NCBI RefSeq assembly: GCF_900103785.1
Contig: NZ_FNHE01000004.1
Coordinates: 391,550-455,549, forward strand
Length of the DNA: 64,000 nt
Direction of reading: 5' to 3'
From: Geodermatophilus siccatus
GTDB taxonomy: Bacteria > Actinomycetota > Actinomycetes > Mycobacteriales > Geodermatophilaceae
Positions 19,111 through 28,461 of the stretch are shown here, one piece after another. The notes beneath the pieces are model-generated. The model was not told the DNA's origin. It worked only from the letters and a program-made list of their open reading frames with translations, and made no database searches. The translations under genes were made by a program, and so were the position numbers. How positions within the stretch are numbered: the first letter of the stretch is position 1; every line of letters begins with the position of its first letter.

Positions 19111-20280
19111 TCAGAGCTCGAGCGGGAGGCCGGTGTAGTTCTCGGCGAGCTCGCGCGCGGCGGCCTCCGAGGAGCAGACCCGGCGCAGCTGGGAGAGCTG
19201 CAGCTCGGCGTCGAAGTCGTCGCCGGAGCGGTGCAGCATCGACGTCATCCACCAGGAGAAGTGCGTGCACCGCCAGACGCGGGCCAGGGCGCGGTCGGAG
19301 TAGGAGTCGACCAGGTCGGTCTCCTTCTCCTGCAGCAGCCGCACCAGCGCCTGGGCCAGCAGGGTGACGTCGGCGACGGCGAGGTTGAGGCCCTTCGCGC
19401 CGGTCGGCGGGACGATGTGCGCGGCGTCCCCGGCGAGGAAGAGCCGGCCGCGGCGCATCGGGGCGCTGACGAAGGAGCGCATCGGCAGGATGGACTTCTC
19501 CGTCACCGGCCCGCGGTTGACCGACCAGCCCTCCAGCGCCATCCGGGTGTCGAGCGCGTCCCAGATCCGCTCGTCCGACCAGTCCTCGATCCTCTCCGAC
19601 GGGTCGACCTGCAGGTACAGCCGGGACACCGTCGGCGAGCGCATCGAGTACAGCGCGAAGCCCTCGGGGTGCCAGGCGTAGATCAGCTCGTCGGTGGCGG
19701 GCGCGGCGTCGGCCAGGATGCCCAGCCAGGCGTAGGGGTAGGTGCGCTCCCACACCCGCCCGCCGGCCCCCTGCACCACCGGCCGCGAGACGCCGTGGAA
19801 GCCGTCGGTGCCGGCGACGGCGTCGCACTCGAGCACCTGCGGGACGCCGTCCGCGTCGGTGAACCGGATCCGCGGGCTGTCGCCGTCGACGTCCTCGAGC
19901 CGGACGTCGGAGACCTCGAACAGCAGCGGCGGGCCGCCGTCCAGCTGGGCCTTGATGAGGTCCTTGGTGACCTCGGTCTGCCCGTAGACCCACACGGTGC
20001 GCCCGCACAGCGCCGGGAAGTCCAGCGTGTGGCGCACACCCGGGTACTGCAGGTGGATGCCGGAGTGCTCCAGGCCCTCGCGCTGCAGCCGGTCGCCCAC
20101 GCCGGCCGCGGTCAGCGTGTCGACGGTGTGCTGCTCGAGGATGCCGGCGCGGATGCGCGCCTCCACGTAGTCCCGCGACCGGTTCTCCAGGACGACCGAG
20201 TCGATGCCCTGCAGGGCCAGCAGCCGTGACAGCAGGAGGCCGGCCGGGCCGGCGCCGATGATCCCCACCTGGGTGCGCAC
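19111..20280 (-). CDS. pobA: 4-Hydroxybenzoate 3-monooxygenase
   Basis: 389 residues from GTG 20280, close to the ~394 of the Pseudomonas enzyme. N-terminal FAD motif VGIIGAGPAGLLLSRLLALQ, then ARIRAGILEQHTVDTL (the conserved RAGxLE region), GTDGFHGVSR, and the second FAD motif GDAAHIVPPTGAKGLNLAV. It hydroxylates 4-hydroxybenzoate to protocatechuate with NAD(P)H and O2. It follows pcaR by 50 bp on the same strand and feeds the divergent pca operon. Confidence 0.95.
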   Translation of the reverse strand: MRTQVGIIGAGPAGLLLSRLLALQGIDSVVLENRSRDYVEARIRAGILEQHTVDTLTAAGVGDRLQREGLEHSGIHLQYPGVRHTLDFPALCGRTVWVYGQTEVTKDLIKAQLDGGPPLLFEVSDVRLEDVDGDSPRIRFTDADGVPQVLECDAVAGTDGFHGVSRPVVQGAGGRVWERTYPYAWLGILADAAPATDELIYAWHPEGFALYSMRSPTVSRLYLQVDPSERIEDWSDERIWDALDTRMALEGWSVNRGPVTEKSILPMRSFVSAPMRRGRLFLAGDAAHIVPPTGAKGLNLAVADVTLLAQALVRLLQEKETDLVDSYSDRALARVWRCTHFSWWMTSMLHRSGDDFDAELQLSQLRRVCSSEAAARELAENYTGLPLEL

Positions 20281-20330
20281 GGGCCGAGTGTGACCGCCGC
20301 AACGCCCGGATGGGAACCGTTCGCTCCCGC

Positions 20331-21107
20331 TCAGTGGAAGGGCTGAGCCCGCGCCAGCTCCCGCCCGATGCCGCGCGCGGCCACCTCCAGCACCGGCACC
20401 AGCCGCAGCAGGTCCCGCCGGTGGCTGGGGACGACGATGCCCAGGGCGGCGACGACCGCCGGGCCGGCCGGCCGCTCGACCCGCACCGGGACGGCGACCG
20501 ACAGCGTGCCCAGCGACATCTCCTCGGCGGTCCGCGCGTACCCGCGGCGGCGCACCTCGGCGATCTCCCGGCGCAGCCGCCCGGGGTCGACGATGGTGTG
20601 CCGCGTCTCGCGGGTGGGCGCGCGCAGCACCGCCTCGGCGACGTCCTCCGGCGCGGCGGCCAGCAGCACCTTGCCCACCGCGGTGGCGTGCAGCGGCAGC
20701 CGGCTGCCCACCTGGCTGACCACCGGCACCGACTCGCGGCCGGAGACCCGCTCGACGTACAGCGCGCTGCGGCCCTCGCGGACCGCCAGGTGCACGGTGT
20801 CGCGGGTCGCGGTGTGCACGTCGAGCAGGAACGGCGCGGCGACCTGGCGCAGCTCCAGCTGCACCGGCGCGAGCAGGCCCAGGTCCCACAGCCGGCGGCC
20901 GATCTCGTAGCGGCCGTCGGGACGCCGCTGCAGCGCACCCCAGTCGGTGAGCTCGCCGAGCAGCCGGTGCACGGTGGTCAGCGGCATGGCGGATCGCTCG
21001 GCGATCTCCGACAGCGACAGCCGCGGGGCACCGGTGTCGAAGGCGCCGAGGACGGCGAGCGCGCGGGAGGTGACCGACCGCCCGGGGGTGCTGCTCCGAC
21101 CGGCCAT
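20331..21107 (-). CDS. pcaR: IclR-family regulator of the pca/pob genes
   Basis: 258 residues from ATG 21107 with GGGAGGTGCG. Winged HTH at ~14-75 (RALAVLGAFDTG, LSLSEIAERSAMPLTTVHRL), then the IclR effector domain with ATRDTVHLAVREGRSALYVE and the C-terminal AVPVRVE...VVAALGIVVPS. IclR proteins PcaU, PcaR and PobR control this pathway in other bacteria, usually as activators responding to protocatechuate, beta-ketoadipate or 4-hydroxybenzoate. The name is from context; pobR-type is possible. A 19-bp palindrome in the divergent region is its likely site. Confidence 0.85.
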   Translation of the reverse strand: MAGRSSTPGRSVTSRALAVLGAFDTGAPRLSLSEIAERSAMPLTTVHRLLGELTDWGALQRRPDGRYEIGRRLWDLGLLAPVQLELRQVAAPFLLDVHTATRDTVHLAVREGRSALYVERVSGRESVPVVSQVGSRLPLHATAVGKVLLAAAPEDVAEAVLRAPTRETRHTIVDPGRLRREIAEVRRRGYARTAEEMSLGTLSVAVPVRVERPAGPAVVAALGIVVPSHRRDLLRLVPVLEVAARGIGRELARAQPFH

Positions 21108-21118
21108 CGCACCTCCCT

Positions 21119-21137
21119 GCTTCCGACCACCGGAAGC
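21119..21137. promoter_or_regulatory. Probable IclR-type operator of pcaH and pcaR
   Basis: GCTTCCG-ACCAC-CGGAAGC is a perfect 7-bp inverted repeat with a 5-bp spacer in the 72-bp divergent region. It ends 6 bp before the pcaH -35 box, a usual activator position. Confidence 0.7.
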
Positions 21138-21143
21138 GATCGC

Positions 21144-21172
21144 TTGGGAGCGTAGAGCCGGGGCCGTACCTT
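21144..21172 (+). promoter_or_regulatory. Promoter of the pcaHGBDC operon
   Basis: -35 TTGGGA (21144-21149), 17-bp spacer, -10 TACCTT (21167-21172), then 7 bp to ATG 21180. No Shine-Dalgarno lies before the ATG, so the message is probably leaderless. Confidence 0.7.
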
Positions 21173-21179
21173 CCACGCT

Positions 21180-21926
21180 ATGACCGGCACCACATCGGAG
21201 AGCAGGCTGATACTGCCGCGCTACCTGCGCGAACCCGCCGAGAAGCGGACGCCCGTCGGTTTCCCCGACTACCGGAGCACGGCGCTGCGCGCACCGCTGC
21301 GCACCCCGGTCGACCTGCCGCACCGGCTCACCGAGGTCACCGGCCCGGTGCTCGGCGAGGACCGGGTGCTGCCCCAGGACGCCGACCTGACCCTGCGCAA
21401 CGGCGGCGAGGCGATCGGCCAGCGGATCCTCGTGTACGGGCGGGTCCTCGACAGCGACGGCCGCCCGGTGCCGGACGCGCTGGTGGAGGTGTGGCAGGCC
21501 AACGCGGCCGGTCGCTACCGCCACGTCGCCGACAACTGGCCGGCGCCGCTGGACCCGCACTTCGACGGGCTGGGCCGCGTGGTGACCGACAGCCTGGGCC
21601 GCTACGAGTTCATGACGGTCAAGCCCGGCGCCTACCCGTGGGGCAACCACCACAACGCCTGGCGCCCCGCGCACATCCACTTCAGCCTGTTCGGCCGCGC
21701 GTTCACCCAGCGGCTGGTCACCCAGATGTACTTCCCGGACGACCCGCTGTTCGGCCAGGACCCGATCTTCAACGCCATCCCTCCCGTCGCGCGGCACCGG
21801 GCGGTCAGCCGGTACTCCCTCGAGCGCACGCAGGACAACTGGGCGCTGGCCTTCGAGTGGGACATCGTGCTGCGCGGCACGGACCAGACCCCCTTCGAGA
21901 CCGACGACGACGGAGACGTGGCGTGA
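21180..21926 (+). CDS. pcaH: Protocatechuate 3,4-dioxygenase beta subunit
   Basis: 248 residues from ATG 21180. Intradiol dioxygenase core with the iron ligands Tyr113 (GRYRH), Tyr152 (GAYPW), His165 and His167 (AHIHF), in the order seen in the Pseudomonas beta subunit. YGRVLDSDGRPVPDALVEVW is the family signature. With PcaG it opens protocatechuate to 3-carboxy-cis,cis-muconate. First gene of the operon; its TGA overlaps the pcaG GTG. Confidence 0.95.
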   Translation: MTGTTSESRLILPRYLREPAEKRTPVGFPDYRSTALRAPLRTPVDLPHRLTEVTGPVLGEDRVLPQDADLTLRNGGEAIGQRILVYGRVLDSDGRPVPDALVEVWQANAAGRYRHVADNWPAPLDPHFDGLGRVVTDSLGRYEFMTVKPGAYPWGNHHNAWRPAHIHFSLFGRAFTQRLVTQMYFPDDPLFGQDPIFNAIPPVARHRAVSRYSLERTQDNWALAFEWDIVLRGTDQTPFETDDDGDVA

Positions 21927-22603
21927 CGACAGCCGAGGGAGCGTCGCAGTTCGTGGACCCGCTGGACGTCCCGCCGGACCCGGCCACCCCGTTCCAGCCC
22001 CGGTCCGGGCAGCGCGGCACCGGCTTCCTCACCGAGCCGTTCCGGCTGGGCACCACCCCGAGCGCGACCGTCGGCCCCTACCTGGCCATCGGTCTGACCT
22101 GGCCGGACGGCATCTGGGCCGCGGCGGAGGGCACCGAGGGCGGGATCTGGATCCGCGGCCGCGTGCTCGACGGCGCGGGCGACGTCGTCCCCGACGCCAT
22201 GCTGGAGACCTGGCAGGCCGACCCGGACGGCCGCTTCCCGTCGCCCGAGGACCCCCGCGGCGCCTCGACCCACCCCGGCTTCCGCGGCTACGCCCGCGCC
22301 TCGACGGTCCACCCGCCGGGGGAGTTCGGCATCTTCACGCTCAAGCCCGGCCGGGTGCCCGACGGCGAGGGCGGCCTGCAGGCGCCGCACATCGACGTCT
22401 CGGTCTTCGCCCGCGGCCTGCTCGACCGCGTCGTCACCCGCATCTACTTCGCCGACGAGGCCGCGGCCAACGCCGAGGACGTCGTCCTGCGGGGGCTGAC
22501 CGAGGAGCAGCGCCGCACGCTGGTCGCGGAGCCGACCGACGACGGCTACCGCCTGGACATCCACCTGCAGGGCGAGCGGGAGACGGTGTTCTTCGCCGTA
22601 TGA
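21923..22603 (+). CDS. pcaG: Protocatechuate 3,4-dioxygenase alpha subunit
   Basis: 226 residues from GTG 21923, overlapping pcaH by 4 bp. It shares the intradiol fold (IRGRVLDGAGDVVPDAMLET, APHIDVSVFARGLLDRVVTR, YFADE) but lacks the iron-binding Tyr/His set, as expected for the non-catalytic alpha chain. It forms the heteromeric dioxygenase with PcaH. Confidence 0.94.
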   Translation: MTTAEGASQFVDPLDVPPDPATPFQPRSGQRGTGFLTEPFRLGTTPSATVGPYLAIGLTWPDGIWAAAEGTEGGIWIRGRVLDGAGDVVPDAMLETWQADPDGRFPSPEDPRGASTHPGFRGYARASTVHPPGEFGIFTLKPGRVPDGEGGLQAPHIDVSVFARGLLDRVVTRIYFADEAAANAEDVVLRGLTEEQRRTLVAEPTDDGYRLDIHLQGERETVFFAV

Positions 22604-23925
22604 CGCTGCTCTCCGGGACCTTCGCCCGCGGCGGGGCCGCGGCCGCCGTCTCCGACGACGCCTGGTTCCGGGCGCTGCTGGCCGTCGAGGCCGCGCTGGC
22701 CCGCGCCGCGGCCCGCACCGGGCTGGTGCCCGCCACCGCGGCCGACGCGGTCACCGCCGCCTGCGCGCACCCCGAGCGGCTGGACCTGGCGACCGTGGTG
22801 GCCCGGGCGGCGGACGCCGGCAACCCGGTGCCGCCGCTGGTGCGGGTGCTGCAGGACGCGGTCGGCGAGCGCGACGCCGGCGCCGTCCACGTCGGGGCGA
22901 CCAGCCAGGACGTGCTCGACAGCGCGCTGCTGCTGATGGCGCGCGACGCGATCGCCGCGGTCGACGCCGACCTGGCCGCGGCCGCGGAGACCGTCGCGGA
23001 GCTCGCCCGCACCCACCGGGACGACGTCCTGGCCGGCCGCACGCTCATGCAGCAGGCGCTGCCCACGACCTTCGGGCTCAAGGCCGCCGGCTGGCTGGCC
23101 GGGCTCGACGGCGCCCGGCTGCGGCTGGCCGAGGTGGTCGCCGCGCTGCCGGTGCAGTACGGCGGCGCCGTCGGCACGCTGGCCGCCAGCGGTGGGGCCG
23201 GCGTCGCGCTGCGGGCGGCACTGGCCGAGGAGCTGCAGCTGACGAGCACCGCCGTCCCGTGGTTCACCGTCCGGCTGCCGGTCGCCGATCTCGCCGGGGC
23301 GCTGGGTGCCGCCGCGGGCGTGGTCGCCACCGTGGCCGTCGACGTCGTGCTGCTCGCCCAGACCGAGGTGGCGGAGGTCGCCGAGGTGGGCGAGGGGCGG
23401 GGCGGGTCGTCGGCGATGCCGCACAAGCGCAACCCCGTGGCCGCCGTCTCCGCCCGGGCCTGCGCCCGCCGCGCGCCGGGGCTGGTCGCCACGCTGCTGT
23501 CGGCGATGGAGCAGGAGCACGAGCGGGCCGCCGGCGCCTGGCACAGCGAGTGGCCGACGCTCACCGAGCTGCTGACCACCGTCGGGTCGGCGGCGTCGTG
23601 GCTGGCCGAGAGCCTGCGCGGGCTGCGCCCGGACCCCGCCCGCATGGCCGCCACCGCCGCGGCCGCCGCCGAGGGTCCCCTGGCCGGCGCGCTCGCCGAG
23701 GCGCTGGCGCCCACGCTCGGCAAGGGCGCGGCGCACGACGCCGCGGCCGCGGCGGTCCGCGAGGCCCGCGACAGCGGCCGGCCGCTGGCAGAGGTCGTCG
23801 CCACCCGGACCGACGTCGACGTGCGTGCGGTGCTCGCCGCCGGTAGACCCGACGTCGGCGAGGCCGGCGCCCAGGTGGACGCCGCGCTCGCCGAGCACGC
23901 CGCACTCACGGAGGGACGCCCATGA
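22600..23925 (+). CDS. pcaB: 3-Carboxy-cis,cis-muconate cycloisomerase
   Basis: 441 residues from ATG 22600, overlapping pcaG by 4 bp. A member of the fumarase/aspartase superfamily, with VHVGATSQDVLDSALLLMAR and the signature GGSSAMPHKRNPVAAV near residue 268. It lactonises 3-carboxy-cis,cis-muconate to 4-carboxymuconolactone in the cytoplasm. Confidence 0.95.
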   Translation: MTLLSGTFARGGAAAAVSDDAWFRALLAVEAALARAAARTGLVPATAADAVTAACAHPERLDLATVVARAADAGNPVPPLVRVLQDAVGERDAGAVHVGATSQDVLDSALLLMARDAIAAVDADLAAAAETVAELARTHRDDVLAGRTLMQQALPTTFGLKAAGWLAGLDGARLRLAEVVAALPVQYGGAVGTLAASGGAGVALRAALAEELQLTSTAVPWFTVRLPVADLAGALGAAAGVVATVAVDVVLLAQTEVAEVAEVGEGRGGSSAMPHKRNPVAAVSARACARRAPGLVATLLSAMEQEHERAAGAWHSEWPTLTELLTTVGSAASWLAESLRGLRPDPARMAATAAAAAEGPLAGALAEALAPTLGKGAAHDAAAAAVREARDSGRPLAEVVATRTDVDVRAVLAAGRPDVGEAGAQVDAALAEHAALTEGRP

Positions 23926-24701
23926 CAGCCGTCGAGGTCTCGTACACCGAGGACGGGCCGGCCGACGCGCCGGTCGTCGTCCTGTCCAACTCGCTCGGGG
24001 CCACCCGCGGCATGTGGGACCCGCAGGTGCCCGCGCTGGCCGAGCGCTACCGGGTGGTCAGCTACGACACCCGCGGCCACGGCGACTCGCCGTCCCCCGC
24101 CGGGCCCTGGTCCCTCGACGACCTGGTGGACGACGTCGTCGCGCTGCTCGACCGGCTCGGCGTGCAGCGGGCCCACGTCGCCGGGCTGTCCCTGGGCGGG
24201 ATGACGGCGCTGCGGCTGGCCGCCCGCGAGCCCGCACGGGTGGACCGGCTCGTCGCGCTGGCCACGTCGGCCAAGCCCGACCCGCAGGGCTTCCTCGACC
24301 GGGCCGCGGCGGCCCGCTCCGGCGGGACCGCGCCGCTGGCGCCGACGGTGGTGAGCCGGTGGCTGACGCCGGCGTACGCCGCTGAGCACCCGGACCTGGT
24401 GGCGCGGCTCGAGGCGATGATCGTCAGCGCCGACGACGAGGGCTACGCGCTGTGCTGCGAGGTGGTGGCGGCGGTGGACCTGCGCGAGGACCTGGGGCGG
24501 ATCACCGCCCCGACGCTGGTCGTGTCGGGCGCCGAGGACCCCGCGCTGCCGCCGCCGCACCAGCAGGCGATCGCCGAGGGCATCGCCGGCGCCTCCCTGG
24601 TGTCGGTGAGCCCGGGCGCGCACCTGCCCAACCTCGAGCAGCCGCTGGAGGTCACCGGTGCGCTCCTGGCGCACCTCGACGCGGCGGGCGGGCACGCATG
24701 A
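23922..24701 (+). CDS. pcaD: 3-Oxoadipate enol-lactonase
   Basis: 259 residues from ATG 23922, overlapping pcaB by 4 bp. An alpha/beta hydrolase with nucleophile elbow GLSLGG (Ser90), acid in SGAEDPALPP and catalytic His in PGAHLPNLEQP. It hydrolyses beta-ketoadipate enol-lactone to beta-ketoadipate. Many actinobacteria carry this enzyme fused to PcaC (PcaL); here the two are separate but overlap by 4 bp, with pcaC in another frame. Confidence 0.92.
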   Translation: MTAVEVSYTEDGPADAPVVVLSNSLGATRGMWDPQVPALAERYRVVSYDTRGHGDSPSPAGPWSLDDLVDDVVALLDRLGVQRAHVAGLSLGGMTALRLAAREPARVDRLVALATSAKPDPQGFLDRAAAARSGGTAPLAPTVVSRWLTPAYAAEHPDLVARLEAMIVSADDEGYALCCEVVAAVDLREDLGRITAPTLVVSGAEDPALPPPHQQAIAEGIAGASLVSVSPGAHLPNLEQPLEVTGALLAHLDAAGGHA

Positions 24702-25132
24702 GCGAGCTCCCCGACACCGACGACGCCCGCCGGGCTCTGCCTCCCAGCACGGACGACGAGCGCCGTGCTGCCGGCATGCGCACCCGGCGCGAGGTGCTCG
24801 GCGACGCCTGGGTGGACCGCGCGGTGTCCGGCACGACGCCGTTCACCGCCGACTTCCAGGACTTCATCACCCGGGTGGCCTGGGGCGACATCTGGCAGCG
24901 ACCCGGCCTGTCCCGCCGCGACCGCAGCCTGATGACGCTGTCGATCACCATCGCGCTGCGCCACTGGGACGAGTTCGCGCTGCACGTGCGGGCGGCGAAG
25001 AACAACGGCCTGTCCGACGAGGAGATCGCCGAGGTCGTCCAGCACGCCGCCGTCTACGCCGGCGTGCCCGCGGCCAACCACGCGTTCAAGGTCGCCGCGC
25101 CGATCCTCGAGGAGCTGCGCGGCGGGGAGTGA
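24698..25132 (+). CDS. pcaC: 4-Carboxymuconolactone decarboxylase
   Basis: 144 residues from ATG 24698. CMD/AhpD-like fold: DFQDFITRVAWGDIWQRPGL, SRRDRSLMTLSITIALRHWD and a C-terminal GVPAANHAFKVA. It decarboxylates 4-carboxymuconolactone to the enol-lactone used by PcaD. Last gene of the operon; a long hairpin follows 23 bp later. Confidence 0.94.
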   Translation: MSELPDTDDARRALPPSTDDERRAAGMRTRREVLGDAWVDRAVSGTTPFTADFQDFITRVAWGDIWQRPGLSRRDRSLMTLSITIALRHWDEFALHVRAAKNNGLSDEEIAEVVQHAAVYAGVPAANHAFKVAAPILEELRGGE

Positions 25133-25155
25133 CCGTCCCGCGGCCGGCCCCCGGT

Positions 25156-25215
25156 GCGAGATCTGCACACTGGCGGCCTTCGAGCCCTCGAAGGCCGCCA
25201 GCGTGCAGATCTCGC
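25156..25215. terminator. Long near-perfect hairpin between convergent pcaC and pgi
   Basis: Two 29-bp arms (25156-25184 and 25187-25215; GCGAGATCTGCAC at one end, CTCGAAGGCCGCCAG at the loop side) flank CC, with a single mismatch. On the pgi-strand RNA that mismatch becomes a G-U pair. Likely a two-way terminator, though no T-tract is present, or a copy of a dispersed palindrome. Confidence 0.65.
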
Positions 25216-25244
25216 GGGGGGACGGGTCGGGGCAGGGGCCTTCT

Positions 25245-26891
25245 TCAGGCCGGCCGGCCGCGGCCCTCCCGCAGCAGCCGGACCAGCGCGTTGGTGGACG
25301 AGTCCGAGTCGTACTCCGGCGCGGACTCGCTCTGCAGCTTCGGCGCGAGCTGGTTGGCCATGACCTTGCCCAGCTCCACGCCCCACTGGTCGAACGAGTT
25401 GATGCCCCAGACGACGCCCTGGGTGAAGACCCGGTGCTCGTAGGCGGCGACCAGCTGCCCGAGCACCGACGGCGTCAGCTTCGGCGCCACGATCGCGTTG
25501 GAGGGGTGGTTGCCCGGCATGACCTTGTGCGGGACGACGTCCGGCGCCGTCCCCTCGGCGGCGACCTCCTCGGCCGTGCGGCCGAAGGCCAGCGCGCGCG
25601 GCTGGGCCAGGAAGTTGGCCAGGAACAGGTCGTGCATGCCGTCGAGGTCCCTGTCGTGGGCGAGATCGCTGGGCTGGGCGAAGGCGAGGAAGTCGGCCGG
25701 CACCAGCACCGTGCCCTGGTGCAGCAGCTGGTAGAAGGCGTGCTGGCCGTTGGTGCCCGGCTCGCCCCACACGATCTCCCCGGTGGCGACGTCGACCGGT
25801 GAGCCGTCGAGGGTGACCGACTTGCCGTTGGACTCCATGCACAGCTGCTGCAGGTAGGCGGGGAAGCGCGCCAGGTACTGCGAGTAGGGGAGCACCGCCT
25901 GGCTCTGCGCCCCGAAGAAGTCGACGTACCAGACCGAGATCAGGCCGAGCAGGGCCGGCAGGTTCTCCTCGTACGGCGCGGTGCGGAAGTGCTCGTCGAC
26001 GGTGTGGAAGCCGTCGAGCATCTCCCGGTACTGCTCCGGCCCGATCGCCACCATGAGCGAGAGGCCGATCGCCGAGGTGAACGAGTACCGGCCGCCGACC
26101 CAGTCCCAGAAGCCGAACATGTTGGCGGTGTCGATGCCGAACTCCGCGACCTTCTCGGCGTTGGTGGAGACGGCGACGAAGTGCTGGGCGACGGCCTTCT
26201 CGTCGCCGCCGAGGCCCTCGACCAGCCAGCGGCGGGCCTCCTTGGCGTTGGTCAGCGTCTCCTGGGTGGTGAAGGTCTTCGACGCGACGATGAACAGCGT
26301 GGTGGCCGGGTCCAGGTCGCGGGTCGCCTCGGCCAGGTCGGTCGGGTCGATGTTGGAGACGAACCGGAAGGTCAGCGACCGGTCGGAGTGGTCGCGCAGC
26401 GCCAGGTAGGCCATGGCGGGGCCGAGGTCCGAGCCACCGATGCCGATGTTCACCACGGCCCGGATCCGCTCCCCGGTGTGCCCGGTCCACGCCCCGCTGC
26501 GGACCCGGTCGGCGAAGTCGGCCATCCGGCCGAGGACCTCGTGCACCTCGGCGTTGACGTCGTGCCCGTCGACGACGAGGCCGCGGGCAGCGGGGTCGCG
26601 CAGCGCCACGTGCAGGACGGCGCGGTCCTCGGTGGCGTTGATGTGCTCACCGCGGAACATCGCCTCGGTGCGCTCGCGCAGGCCCACCCGCTCGGCCAGC
26701 GCCGCGAGCAGCCGCACCGTCTCGCGGGTCAGTCGGTTCTTGGAGTAGTCGAGGTACAGGTCGCCGGCGGTGACGACCAGCTCGGTGCCCCGCTGCGGGT
26801 CCTCGGCGAACAGGTCGCGCAGGTGCCGGTCGCGCACCGCGCGGTGGTGCTCGGCCAGCGCCTGCCACTCCGCGCTGTCGCTGATGCCCAT
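25245..26891 (-). CDS. pgi: Glucose-6-phosphate isomerase
   Basis: 548 residues from ATG 26891 with GGGAGGGGTCC. All PGI blocks are present: [47 protein letters not shown], the PGI signature [18 protein letters not shown], and [19 protein letters not shown]. It interconverts glucose-6-phosphate and fructose-6-phosphate in glycolysis and gluconeogenesis. Single gene, divergent from the aldehyde dehydrogenase. Confidence 0.96.
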   Translation of the reverse strand: MGISDSAEWQALAEHHRAVRDRHLRDLFAEDPQRGTELVVTAGDLYLDYSKNRLTRETVRLLAALAERVGLRERTEAMFRGEHINATEDRAVLHVALRDPAARGLVVDGHDVNAEVHEVLGRMADFADRVRSGAWTGHTGERIRAVVNIGIGGSDLGPAMAYLALRDHSDRSLTFRFVSNIDPTDLAEATRDLDPATTLFIVASKTFTTQETLTNAKEARRWLVEGLGGDEKAVAQHFVAVSTNAEKVAEFGIDTANMFGFWDWVGGRYSFTSAIGLSLMVAIGPEQYREMLDGFHTVDEHFRTAPYEENLPALLGLISVWYVDFFGAQSQAVLPYSQYLARFPAYLQQLCMESNGKSVTLDGSPVDVATGEIVWGEPGTNGQHAFYQLLHQGTVLVPADFLAFAQPSDLAHDRDLDGMHDLFLANFLAQPRALAFGRTAEEVAAEGTAPDVVPHKVMPGNHPSNAIVAPKLTPSVLGQLVAAYEHRVFTQGVVWGINSFDQWGVELGKVMANQLAPKLQSESAPEYDSDSSTNALVRLLREGRGRPA

Positions 26892-27000
26892 GGACCCCTC
26901 CCGTTCCCGGCCGACGGATCGGCTGCCGTGCCTCCTACCCTGCCGGGAGGCGAGCCGCGGGGCGACCCCAGGCCCCGCCCGCCCCGACGAGAGGACAGGC

Positions 27001-28461
27001 ATGGCACTGCTGGACGACGGCGCGTGGCACGGGAAGGTCTGGACCGGTGCGTGGACCGACGGGTCGGGCGGCACGTACGACGTGGTCGAGCCCGCGACCG
27101 GGGACGTCGTCGGCGCGGTCGGGCGGGCCACCCCGGAGGACGTCGCCGCCGCGGCGGACCGGGCCGCCGAGGCCCAGCGGGCGTGGGCGGCCCTGCCGTT
27201 CGAGGACCGGGCGCGGGTGCTGCGCCGCGCCGGTGAGGTGCTCGAGGGCTCCGCCGACGAGATCAAGGGCTGGCTGGCCCGGGAGACCGGCGCCATCCAG
27301 CCCTTCGGCGACTTCCAGGTGCACACCACCGCCGCGGAGTGCTACGAGGCCGCAGGCTTGCCCAGCCACCCGTACGGCGAGCTGCTGCGCACCGGGGCGC
27401 CGCGGCTGTCCTTCGCCCGCCGGGTGCCGGCCGGCGTGGTCGGCGTCATCGCGCCGTTCAACGTGCCGACCATCCTGGCGATCCGGGCGATCGCCCCGGC
27501 GCTGGCGCTGGGCAACGCCGTCGTCCTCAAGCCCGACCCGCGCACCGCGGTCTCGGGTGGTGTGCTCTTCGCCCGCGTCTTCGAGGAGGCCGGCCTGCCG
27601 GCCGGCGTGCTCCAGGTGCTGCCCGGCGGTGCGGACGTCGGCGAGGCGCTGGTGACCGCCCCGCCGGTGCGGGTCATCGCGTTCACCGGCTCGACCAGGG
27701 CCGGTCGCGCGGTCGGCGCGCTGGCCGGTCAGCACCTCAAGCGCGCGCACCTGGAGCTCGGCGGCAACTCCGCGCTCATCGTGCTGCCCGACGTCGACGT
27801 GACCGCGGCGGCCTCGGTGGGTGCCTGGGGCACGTTCGCGCACCAGGGGCAGATCTGCATGGCCACCAGCCGGCACCTGGTGCACGAGTCGATCGCCGAG
27901 GAGTACACCGCCGTCCTCACCGAGAAGGTCGAGAAGCTGCCCGTCGGCGACCCGTTCCGCGAGGAGGTGGCGCTGGGCCCGCTGATCGACGCCGGCCAGC
28001 GCGACCGCGTGCACGGCCTGGTGACGAGCAGCGTCGAGGGCGGGGCGACGCTGCGCACCGGCGGCACCTTCGAGGGGCTGTTGTACCGGCCCACCGTGCT
28101 CGGGGACGTCCCGGTCGAGGCGCCCGCCTACCGGGAGGAGATCTTCGGCCCGGTCGCCCCGGTGACCCCCTTCTCCAGCCTCGACCAGGTGGTGGAGCTG
28201 GCCCGCGGCACCGAGTACGGGCTGTCCCTGGGCATCCTCACCCGCGACGTCTACGCCGGCCTCCAGCTGGCCGAGCGGATCCCGTCGGGCCTGGTGCACA
28301 TCAACGACCAGACGGTCAACGACGAGGCCGTGGCCCCGTTCGGCGGCGTCGGGGCGTCGGGCACCGGTTCCCGGCACGGCGGACCCCAGGCCAACATCGA
28401 GGCGTTCACCGAGACCCAGTGGGTCACCCTGCGCGGCGACCTGCCCGCCTACCCCTTCTGA
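27001..28461 (+). CDS. Benzaldehyde-type NAD(P) aldehyde dehydrogenase
   Basis: 486 residues from ATG 27001 (GAGAGGACAGGC upstream). ALDH core with [20 protein letters not shown], Glu252 in LELGGN and catalytic Cys286 in GQICMA. Details such as [20 protein letters not shown] resemble benzaldehyde/vanillin dehydrogenases. It would oxidise an aromatic aldehyde to its acid, a feeder role that fits the nearby pob/pca genes; substrate is inferred. Its end overlaps by 13 bp the end of the convergent flavoprotein gene. Confidence 0.85.
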   Translation: MALLDDGAWHGKVWTGAWTDGSGGTYDVVEPATGDVVGAVGRATPEDVAAAADRAAEAQRAWAALPFEDRARVLRRAGEVLEGSADEIKGWLARETGAIQPFGDFQVHTTAAECYEAAGLPSHPYGELLRTGAPRLSFARRVPAGVVGVIAPFNVPTILAIRAIAPALALGNAVVLKPDPRTAVSGGVLFARVFEEAGLPAGVLQVLPGGADVGEALVTAPPVRVIAFTGSTRAGRAVGALAGQHLKRAHLELGGNSALIVLPDVDVTAAASVGAWGTFAHQGQICMATSRHLVHESIAEEYTAVLTEKVEKLPVGDPFREEVALGPLIDAGQRDRVHGLVTSSVEGGATLRTGGTFEGLLYRPTVLGDVPVEAPAYREEIFGPVAPVTPFSSLDQVVELARGTEYGLSLGILTRDVYAGLQLAERIPSGLVHINDQTVNDEAVAPFGGVGASGTGSRHGGPQANIEAFTETQWVTLRGDLPAYPF

